Shown here: in pieces, positions 29,365-36,368 of the stretch
Numbering within the stretch: the first letter of the stretch is position 1
Layout: every line of letters begins with the position of its first letter
Assembly: GCA_015523295.1 (NCBI GenBank)
Contig: WAKQ01000019.1
Coordinates: 1 to 39,902, forward strand
Source: Desulfurococcales archaeon
GTDB taxonomy: Archaea > Thermoproteota > Thermoprotei_A > Sulfolobales > NBVN01
DNA: 39,902 nt
Reading direction: 5' to 3'
Position numbers and translations under genes: made by a program
Notes under the pieces: model-generated
Database searches by the model: none
The model's input: the letters and a program-made list of their open reading frames with translations, nothing else
Told to the model about the DNA's origin: nothing

Positions 29365-32145
29365 TTGAGCGGCTCATCAGTTTACGAAGTCAGGATGTTC
29401 AGGGAGAGAGGCTACAAAAGACAGAGATGTAGATATTGTGGCGAGTACTTCTGGTCTTTAAGGGAGAGGGAGGATTGCGCTGATGCCCCATGCAGTGATT
29501 ACACGTTCTTCGAGCTGAGCAGGAAGTTACCTTCACTTACCGTGGAGGAGGTCAGGAACAAGTTCCTTAATTTCTTTAGGAAGGAAGGTCATGAAGTCGT
29601 AGATCCTTATCCCGTGGTCGCCAGGTGGAGGGACGACCTCTACCTTACAATCGCATCCATAATTGTTTTCCAGCCCCATGTAACTTCCGGCTTGATGCCC
29701 CCTCCAGCAAATCCATTGGTTATAGCTCAGCCCTGTATACGGCTTGAAGATATTGATAGTGTAGGCTATACTTTTGGAAGGCACCTAACGAGCTTCATAA
29801 TGGGGGGTCATCACGCCTTCAACTACCCTGATAGGAAGGTCTACTTCACGCATGAAACTGTAGAATATGCAATGCGGTTCTTCACCGAGGAAATAGGCCT
29901 GCCTGAGGATGAGCTCGTGTTTAAGGAGTCGTGGTGGGAGGGTGGAGGGAATGCTGGTCCGTCCTTTGAGGTCGCTGCTGGCGGGTTGGAGCTGGCAACC
30001 CTAGTCTTCATGATGTATGAGTCAAGAGATGGTAGATATGTGAATATGCCTCTAAAGATAGTTGATACGGGTTACGGCATAGAGAGAATTGCATGGTTTA
30101 CTCAAGGGGTGCCCACCGCTTTCCATGCAATATATGGAGGCCTTGTAAGTGAATACCACTCTCTCTTGGGACTTAAGGAGCCTCCGGAGGATCTTCTTAT
30201 CTCAGCTGTAAGACATGCTGGGAGGCTGAACCCTAAAGACCTTACCAAGTACAAGCTTCTGAAGAAGGTGGTGTCTGAGGAGACTGGCTATTCACCCGAC
30301 GATGTAGGCGAGTTCCTAGATGGTGCGGTTAAGGTTTATGCCGTCCTAGATCACGTGAAGACCGCGTCCCTAATGCTCGCTGATAATATTGTTCCCTCCA
30401 ATACTGGTGAAGGGTATCTGGTCAGGCTTGTTCTCAGGAGGATCTTTAGGCTTCTGTCGACAGTTGGAGGCCTTGAGGAGGGGCTAATTCATAAGTTATT
30501 CACGCTCCAAGCTGACTACTGGAGGGGTTTATACCCACAGCTTCTGAGATCTCAAGAGTATATCATGGATGTTTTAACGCATGAACTCAGGAAATATAAC
30601 GCATTGGTTGAGAGGGCACCTCAAATAGTGAGAAAGTATTTGAGGAAGGGCTCAAAGGGGTTAAGCACGAATGAGCTCATCGAGATGTACGATAGTCATG
30701 GATTGCCTCCGGAATTGGTGGGCGAGATAGCCAAGAAAGAGGGGGTAGATGTTCAAATCCCTTCGGACTTCTACTACCAGGTGGCCTCAAAGCATTCGAG
30801 AGCGCCTATCAAGAAGAAAGAATCAAGTAAGCTCCCAGATGATGTCATTAAGGCTTTAGACGTTGAGCATTATCCCTTAACAGAGCTTCTCTTCCATAAA
30901 GATTCTTACATCCGTGAGTTCAAAGCAAAGATATTAGGGGTAATCAACGGGAAATATCTCATCCTAGATAGAACGGCCTTCTACCCGGAGGGTGGGGGTC
31001 AGGCCGCAGATACTGGAGAAATATACTTCCTTGAGGGAGGTTTTAGGACTAGAGTGGACGACGTACAGAAACATAGGGATATTGTGGTGCATGCACTCCA
31101 CGATCCTGTCCCTGAGAACCTCAAGGGTTCTGAAGTGGTAGGTAAGATCGATTGGGGAAGGAGGTTTTCTCTGATGAGGCATCATACAGCTACTCACATG
31201 CTTTTAGGTGCTGCCAGGAGAGTTTTAGGGGATCATGTATGGCAGGCTGGTGCTGAGAAGACACCTAGGAGGGGTAGGCTGGATATAACGCATTATAAGC
31301 CTGTAACCGCTAAGGAGGTCAAGCAGATTGAGGAAATGGTTAACTCGTTAATTATTGAGGGTAGAGAGGTTAGGACTCAATTCTTGCCGAAGTATGAAGC
31401 TGAAAAGAAGTACGGTTTCAGGCTCTATGAGGGTGGTGTGATATTAAAACCGGTGATTAGGGTTGTTGAGATCGATGGGTGGGATGCTGAGGCCTGCTTC
31501 GGAACCCATGTGAGGAACACGAGGGATGTGGGGGCATTCAAGGTAGTTTCTGTTGACAGGATAGCAGATGGTGTTGTCAGGTTTGAATATGTGGCCGGCA
31601 CTGAGGTATCTGAATATGCTGAAGAACTTGAGGAAAAAATTAGGAAGGCATCTAAGATTATAGGGGGAGACCTTATTCAGAGGTCTGAATCCCTGATGAA
31701 GGAGTTAGCGAGTCTGAGGAAGCAACTCAGTATGTATAGAGACATACTAGAGGAGGAGTTGTTTAAGGATCTGCTGGGTAAGGCGCTGAATATAGAGGGA
31801 TATGAGGTAATTGTAGATAAACTAGGGATTACCGATCACGAGGTCATCAAGAATGTTCTTTTAAGATTTGCAAAGGAAAGACCCAAAGCCATTGTAGTGG
31901 CCATCATACCTAGGGCTAAAGGCTATCAAGTTGAGATATCCGTCGCTAGGGAATTGGTGAGGGTCTTAGACGCTGGTGCCCTGTTAAAGAGGATCATAGC
32001 GAAGATTCCCGGCACAGGGGGAGGTAGGGAAGATCACGCTTCAGGGTTCTTTAAAGTGAGCGACTATGAAATCTTAAGAAGGGCAGTCTTGGATGTCATA
32101 GCAGAGATATTGAAGAATGCAGGAAGGCGAAATTCTTCAGGGTAA
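29365..32145 (+). CDS. alaS: Alanyl-tRNA synthetase
   Basis: 926 residues from TTG 29365, which has GGTGG five bases upstream; GTG 29356 is an alternative. It charges tRNA-Ala. An archaeal-type N-terminal zinc motif (CRYCGEYFWSL) precedes the class II catalytic core (RWRDDLYLTIASI, then PSFEVAAGGLELATL). The editing domain has HTATHMLLGAARRVLG and CFGTHVRNT, together giving the HxxxH and CxxxH metal site. The C-terminal domain ends with GTGGGREDHASGFF. It is followed after four bases by the DUF434-type gene. Confidence 0.97.
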   Translation: MSGSSVYEVRMFRERGYKRQRCRYCGEYFWSLREREDCADAPCSDYTFFELSRKLPSLTVEEVRNKFLNFFRKEGHEVVDPYPVVARWRDDLYLTIASIIVFQPHVTSGLMPPPANPLVIAQPCIRLEDIDSVGYTFGRHLTSFIMGGHHAFNYPDRKVYFTHETVEYAMRFFTEEIGLPEDELVFKESWWEGGGNAGPSFEVAAGGLELATLVFMMYESRDGRYVNMPLKIVDTGYGIERIAWFTQGVPTAFHAIYGGLVSEYHSLLGLKEPPEDLLISAVRHAGRLNPKDLTKYKLLKKVVSEETGYSPDDVGEFLDGAVKVYAVLDHVKTASLMLADNIVPSNTGEGYLVRLVLRRIFRLLSTVGGLEEGLIHKLFTLQADYWRGLYPQLLRSQEYIMDVLTHELRKYNALVERAPQIVRKYLRKGSKGLSTNELIEMYDSHGLPPELVGEIAKKEGVDVQIPSDFYYQVASKHSRAPIKKKESSKLPDDVIKALDVEHYPLTELLFHKDSYIREFKAKILGVINGKYLILDRTAFYPEGGGQAADTGEIYFLEGGFRTRVDDVQKHRDIVVHALHDPVPENLKGSEVVGKIDWGRRFSLMRHHTATHMLLGAARRVLGDHVWQAGAEKTPRRGRLDITHYKPVTAKEVKQIEEMVNSLIIEGREVRTQFLPKYEAEKKYGFRLYEGGVILKPVIRVVEIDGWDAEACFGTHVRNTRDVGAFKVVSVDRIADGVVRFEYVAGTEVSEYAEELEEKIRKASKIIGGDLIQRSESLMKELASLRKQLSMYRDILEEELFKDLLGKALNIEGYEVIVDKLGITDHEVIKNVLLRFAKERPKAIVVAIIPRAKGYQVEISVARELVRVLDAGALLKRIIAKIPGTGGGREDHASGFFKVSDYEILRRAVLDVIAEILKNAGRRNSSG

Positions 32146-32149
32146 CCTT

Positions 32150-32815
32150 ATGAGGATAGAGGTCATAAAAGCTGCTCAAGATTATAGGTACCTACTAGAT
32201 AGAGGTTACCATCAGAAGAGTGCCCTAGATTTAATAACCTCTAGATATGGACTCACGAAAGAGGAGAGAATGCTTCTGTTCAGATGCATTCACTCAGCGG
32301 CGGATGCTGCGGAGATTGCCGGCAAGGCTGTTAGACCATATGAGATTAGAGAGAAGAAAATAATAATCGACGGCTACAATGTGCTCTTAACCATACTTTC
32401 AGCCATAGAAGGTAGGACGCTTTACTTATGTGATGACGGGTTTGTAAGGGATCTCAGATCCTCTAAAATAAAAGATTTCGGTAGCCCATTAATGGTTAAA
32501 GCGATCACCCTTCTCAAGGAAGAGCTGGAGGAGTTAAGGCCCTGCAAGGTATCTCTGATACTGGATAAGAACGTAAGCTGGAGCAGCGAGCATGCCAAAA
32601 TAATCTCTAAGGCCATGGAAGCAGAGGTCATTCTTGCATCAAGAGCAGACACCAGAGTCATATTATCAGATGGGATTATCGCCAGCAGCGATTACCTAGT
32701 ATTAAAGAAAGTCTCCAAAGCCTACGATCTAGGAGGTCATATAGTGCTGAGTAAATTCCCTCAAAGAGTGGACAAGACGATAAGTGAAGTCCTGAAAGGT
32801 GGAAACCACTCATAA
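32150..32815 (+). CDS. DUF434-type conserved archaeal protein (COG2454-like)
   Basis: 221 residues from ATG 32150, four bases after the alaS stop and with AGGGTAA upstream. The N-terminal helical region has DYRYLLDRGYHQKSALDLI and a TKEERMLLFRCIHS segment. The C-terminal region starts IIIDGYNVLLTI and contains acidic positions typical of PIN-like or NYN-like nuclease folds (IIDGYN, SLILDKN, ASRADTRVI). The family is of unknown function; a nuclease role is only a guess from the IDGYN motif. Co-transcription with alaS and the nearby tRNA-Arg suggest an RNA-related role. Confidence 0.75.
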   Translation: MRIEVIKAAQDYRYLLDRGYHQKSALDLITSRYGLTKEERMLLFRCIHSAADAAEIAGKAVRPYEIREKKIIIDGYNVLLTILSAIEGRTLYLCDDGFVRDLRSSKIKDFGSPLMVKAITLLKEELEELRPCKVSLILDKNVSWSSEHAKIISKAMEAEVILASRADTRVILSDGIIASSDYLVLKKVSKAYDLGGHIVLSKFPQRVDKTISEVLKGGNHS

Positions 32816-32857
32816 AACCTAAATACTACCCAACTCAAAAACTCATAGGGTTCCTGA

Positions 32858-32935
32858 GGGCCCGTAGCCCAGCCAGGACAGGGCGCCGGCCTTCTAAGCC
32901 GGCGGTCCCGGGTTCAAATCCCGGCGGGCCCGCCA
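32858..32935 (+). tRNA. tRNA-Arg(UCU)
   Basis: 78 bases with encoded CCA and no intron. Acceptor GGGCCCG/CGGGCCC, D-stem GCCC/GGGC, anticodon stem CCGGC/GCCGG with loop CTTCTAA (anticodon TCT), variable loop CGGTC and T-arm CCGGG-TTCAAAT-CCCGG. CCTAAATACTACC at about 32818-32830 is a weak TATA candidate. The 3' part overlaps the truncated integrase frame on the other strand, and the anticodon arm is copied at 33386. Confidence 0.96.
32888..32906 (+). repeat. att-like repeat, copy in the tRNA-Arg anticodon arm
   Basis: GGCCTTCTAAGCCGGCGGT covers the anticodon arm and start of the variable loop. It matches 18 of 19 positions of the copy at 33386-33404, in the same orientation. tRNA anticodon arms are common integration sites for archaeal tyrosine recombinases. 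Confidence 0.7.
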
Positions 32936-33431
32936 CACAACCTTTGGTTAGCTTCCTTCTTTCCGACGTTGTTCATTAGGTGACATGTTTCCTCAAGCCT
33001 AGCGCCAGAGTACAGCATTATCAGGTAAACCATTCGATAGTCCTCACGCCTGACGTTCCTCGGTACATTGCCCTTAACCAAGGCGAAGACTCTTTCCCTA
33101 TCCTCAATGCTTAATTGCCTGACTTCCCACAGGTACTGCGCTAACTTCGAATTATGTTCTCGAACCACTTATTCCTAACTAACTTAGGGATGTCCCTAAA
33201 GCTGAATTCATCAGGTAGCTTATCATAGTAGGACATGTAGTCCTTAAGCATGGCTGGCGTGACCTTCCTGACTAACCAGCCCTGGAAATCACGTTTAGGT
33301 GGCTTCCTTATTTTACCGCCCTTGAAATCCGAGGGCTTACTATCATCACTGGGGTAAACTGATGATGCCGAACGCCATGCGTTCTGGCCTTCTAAGGCGG
33401 CGGTATCACCATAAAACACCATCCAACACAT
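32914..33431 (-). pseudogene. Frameshifted, C-terminally truncated SSV-type tyrosine integrase
   Basis: Two successive frames on the minus strand make one damaged integrase. The first (33431-33141) contains FQGWLVRKVTPAMLKDYMSY and RDIPKLVRNKWFEN, a core-binding domain. A frameshift near 33160 leads into the second (to 32914), which has LAQYLWEV, DYRMVYLIMLYSGARLEE and so the first catalytic arginine. Then the protein runs only about 20 more residues and ends inside the antisense T-arm of tRNA-Arg; the His, Arg and Tyr of the active site are missing. Near its N terminus the frame reads GDTAALEGQ across an att-like copy of the tRNA anticodon arm, the arrangement of SSV-type integrases, whose attP lies within the gene. 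Confidence 0.8.
33386..33404 (+). repeat. att-like repeat, distal copy inside the integrase frame
   Basis: GGCCTTCTAAGGCGGCGGT differs from the tRNA-Arg copy at one position. Flanking bases do not continue the tRNA (no T-arm follows), so it is not a tRNA fragment of normal length but an attachment-site core. Confidence 0.7.
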
Positions 33432-33525
33432 ATCCTATATTATTCCCGAACATGCTAATCTTTGCCTTAAATTATGGAGAAACCTTAAAACCTAGCCTCC
33501 CTCTTCAATTGTTTGAGGACTCTGG

Positions 33526-34167
33526 ATGAGGAAAAGAGCAACCATATATGCTTGCCTGCTTTCAGCAGCATTCGCTGTTCTTGTTATTGGTGAGGTATGG
33601 GGATTGTTTAATTTGATAAACAGCGTTACCTACTCTTCTCTCTGCTGTAGGTGGCCCTTAGCCTCATATATCCTATCTGTAAGTGGTAGTTCTGCTGCCT
33701 TCCTCATCTATGTGGTTGCTTTCTTCATCTACGATTTCCTTAGGTTAAGGAGAGTCAGTTTTTGGACTTTGTCCTTTTTAACGGCTTTAATTTCCACCAT
33801 GGTAGTAGTATTTCTGATGAAGGTGATTTTCCAGGTTCCTAGGCCTGGTGAGGCGTTCATCCGGTATCCGTTCTTGACCGCTGTACTGCATTTCGATAGC
33901 TATTCTTTCCCTTCTGGTCATGCGGCCAGAGCATCTGTACTGGCCTATTACTTATGTAAGAAGGGAGGTAGTCATGTCAAGGTACTGGTTTGGGTTTGGG
34001 CGTTAGGTGTAGCAGCCAGTAGGCTGCTTCTAGGGGTTCACTGGCTCAGTGATGTGGTGACCTCGATAGTGCTGGGTCTCTTGGTTTCAATATTGACTGA
34101 TTTGACCAGCGGTGAATGGTCCAGACTCTATAATAAGTTCTTGGGAGGGTTGATGCTTAAGAAATGA
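33526..34167 (+). CDS. PAP2-superfamily membrane phosphatase
   Basis: 213 residues with about five or six membrane helices. All three phosphatase signatures are present: K99 to RP at 106-107 (KVIFQVPRP), PSGH at 129-132, and SR at 165-166 with H172 and D176 (SRLLLGVHWLSD). The family removes phosphate from lipid phosphates, for example polyprenyl diphosphate or phosphatidate-like ether lipids. The exact substrate is not readable. It overlaps the next membrane-protein gene by four bases (ATGA), so both are co-translated. The 95 bases upstream, after the integrase remnant, contain only AT-rich DNA. Confidence 0.88.
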   Translation: MRKRATIYACLLSAAFAVLVIGEVWGLFNLINSVTYSSLCCRWPLASYILSVSGSSAAFLIYVVAFFIYDFLRLRRVSFWTLSFLTALISTMVVVFLMKVIFQVPRPGEAFIRYPFLTAVLHFDSYSFPSGHAARASVLAYYLCKKGGSHVKVLVWVWALGVAASRLLLGVHWLSDVVTSIVLGLLVSILTDLTSGEWSRLYNKFLGGLMLKK

Positions 34168-34652
34168 GCCAATTAACTCACTTTATATATGTTTATTTAC
34201 TATCGTTAATTCCGTCATTCGAAGGCAGATATGCGTTATTGGCAGGAGTAGGAATTGGTTTATCTCCTGAGTTAAGCCTTCTCGCAGCTAGTTTAGGCGT
34301 ACTAACTCTTTCCCTGGCCTTCCCTCTAGCCCTCCCCTTATTGGACGAATTAATGACCTCCCTAGTTGAAAGTGGACACGGATCTCTCAGAGGGGCTGCA
34401 GCCTTATATCTTAGATATGTTAGGAGTGTAAGAGAGCGAAGTAGGAAGTATGTCAGAAGATATGGAGTCCTCGGATTAATTATCTTTGTGGCAATTCCTC
34501 TGCCTGGGACAGGCGTATGGACTGGGAGCTTAGCGGCTTATCTCATAGGCATGGATAGGAAGTCCTCAATCACATCTCTTGCGGTGGGGGGCTTACTCTC
34601 AAACACTATAACGTTCATGCCCATGTTTCTCACCCTCCACTTTCTCTCTTAA
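34164..34652 (+). CDS. COG2426-like small integral membrane protein
   Basis: 162 residues, three or four membrane helices. The N-terminal SLIPSFEGRYALLAGVGIG and the C-terminal VAIPLPGTGVWTGSLAAYL with the following GLLSNTI resemble the COG2426 / 'small multidrug export' family (Pfam Sm_multidrug_ex). The export function in that name is unproven. Its start lies in the PAP2 gene stop, so the pair probably act on a common membrane process. Convergent with the archaellum operon, whose last gene ends 31 bases away. Confidence 0.75.
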   Translation: MSQLTHFIYVYLLSLIPSFEGRYALLAGVGIGLSPELSLLAASLGVLTLSLAFPLALPLLDELMTSLVESGHGSLRGAAALYLRYVRSVRERSRKYVRRYGVLGLIIFVAIPLPGTGVWTGSLAAYLIGMDRKSSITSLAVGGLLSNTITFMPMFLTLHFLS

Positions 34653-34682
34653 CATGCTTTAGATGCTTTAACCTAGATAACC

Positions 34683-36368
34683 TTAGGGCATGAGACGCAT
34701 GGTCTGGTTTATTATGTTGCTCACAGGTTGCAGAAGGTAGTTCACCATTATCGAAGACGCGTAAGCGCTAACACCCCCTAAGAGTAGGAGAAGCCCTACG
34801 TAATAGGTCATAATATGTTTCCCGCTTCCGTTTGTGGCGGTAAGAGCTACTGCATTGATGATTGTCAGTAAGACGGCGACGCTAACACCTATGTAGTTGA
34901 CGAGAGATGCTGGTAGCGCGTAGAAGGGTATTAAAGTCTTAATCTGGACCAACACCTTTGAAAACATGTTCATTAATACGGTGATGAAGGATATGAGGAG
35001 GACATTAGTCATATGGAGCGCATAGACGGATGATTCGAAGGTCTTATGAATCTGGAACCTCCTTCTCCTGGTTCGGTTGACCATGAGTGTTAAGTCGGAA
35101 ACCACTAGCCCCACCTTAGACATGTTACCTCCATATTTCAGTGAATCACCCATTATTATAGAGGCCCTTCTAATGAGTTCGGATTTGCTTGCCTTAGCGA
35201 ATTCCCTGAGTGCTGTGGCGAAACTGATATTGTTAGCTAGAAGTGTGTGAAGCCTTCTTGCTGCAAGGGCTATTCTTCCAAATAACACTCCGATGAGGGG
35301 TTCGAGAGCTTTGAGCGGTGAGGGTATTATTGATAGGTTACTTCCGTACATTCTGGCGAATACAGGGAAGTCTTCGTCGATGCCCTTTACGAACTCACTT
35401 ATTCTTTTATATATTGTTCCCGGAATGAGGAGTATTGTCCCTGCTAGGATTATCATGAGGTAGGGGTCTATGTTGATTATATAGAAAAGGTATAGGACTG
35501 CAATCCATAAGATGGTTGCTATAGATGCTAGTGTGAGGAGATATGGGATCTCCAGCACCCTCTTCCTCTCCCTACCACCAATGATTAGTATATCCTTAGG
35601 AACCCCCATCCATACTACAGCGGCTACTGCACCCAGCGCGGCGAAGCTTGCGCCGAATGAAATGAGCACTATTGAGAGATCGCCTCCGAATATGAAGGAG
35701 AGTATTAGTAGGTTAGCGATAACGAATATAACTGAGGTCATGACAGCTGAGTAAACTCCTAGGAGGACGTTCGCAGAGTCCATGAGCCTGGAATACAGAT
35801 ACTCGTAGAAGTTCATGGTGTTCCTGAGCTCTGTCTCTATAAATCTCTCAGGATCCTCCCCAACCTTAACGGTGGCGGCATACCTCTTTAGGAAGTCCTC
35901 AAGGTACTTGTACTTTCTTGTCTTCTCACTAACTATTAACGCAGCTTTCGGGAAGTCGTAGCCGTACTCCTTCACTAAGACGTAAATCCGTCTGAAGAAC
36001 TTAGCGTATTTAGGATATAGGTCCTCATCGGATACTGAGTGTACTACGTTAGTATTGGAGGTCTTACTTGTTGATACGGCGAACATGTGTGCAAGTATAT
36101 AGACGAAGTCTAGGTCGGCCTCATAGCCTTTCCTAAGGCCCATTATCTGAGGGGCGTAGAGTGCGATGAAGAGGAAGAAAGCTACACCAGCTATTAACAC
36201 GTAGTTGATAGGATAGGATATATTCGAGTACCCCACCACGTAGTAGGCCATGTAAATACCTGCAGCTACGATGAAGGATTTGAGCGCTATCACGATCTTG
36301 GAGGTTTTAGTGAAGAAATCCTTTATTATATCTTTAAACCCCCCTCTTTTACCTCCACCCAGCTTCAT
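34683..36368 (-). CDS. arlJ: Archaellum membrane platform protein ArlJ (FlaJ)
   Basis: 561 residues with two T2SSF/TadC-like domains and about nine membrane helices, mainly in three groups (residues about 20-75, 205-330 and 440-555). It is the membrane platform on which the ArlI motor acts. Basic cytoplasmic loops (for example GGRERKRVLEIPYLLTLASI and NRTRRRRFQIHKTFE) fit ATPase contact. The ATG overlaps the arlI stop in ATGA, so it is translationally coupled. It is the last gene of the operon in this window. Confidence 0.9.
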   Translation of the reverse strand: MKLGGGKRGGFKDIIKDFFTKTSKIVIALKSFIVAAGIYMAYYVVGYSNISYPINYVLIAGVAFFLFIALYAPQIMGLRKGYEADLDFVYILAHMFAVSTSKTSNTNVVHSVSDEDLYPKYAKFFRRIYVLVKEYGYDFPKAALIVSEKTRKYKYLEDFLKRYAATVKVGEDPERFIETELRNTMNFYEYLYSRLMDSANVLLGVYSAVMTSVIFVIANLLILSFIFGGDLSIVLISFGASFAALGAVAAVVWMGVPKDILIIGGRERKRVLEIPYLLTLASIATILWIAVLYLFYIINIDPYLMIILAGTILLIPGTIYKRISEFVKGIDEDFPVFARMYGSNLSIIPSPLKALEPLIGVLFGRIALAARRLHTLLANNISFATALREFAKASKSELIRRASIIMGDSLKYGGNMSKVGLVVSDLTLMVNRTRRRRFQIHKTFESSVYALHMTNVLLISFITVLMNMFSKVLVQIKTLIPFYALPASLVNYIGVSVAVLLTIINAVALTATNGSGKHIMTYYVGLLLLLGGVSAYASSIMVNYLLQPVSNIINQTMRLMP

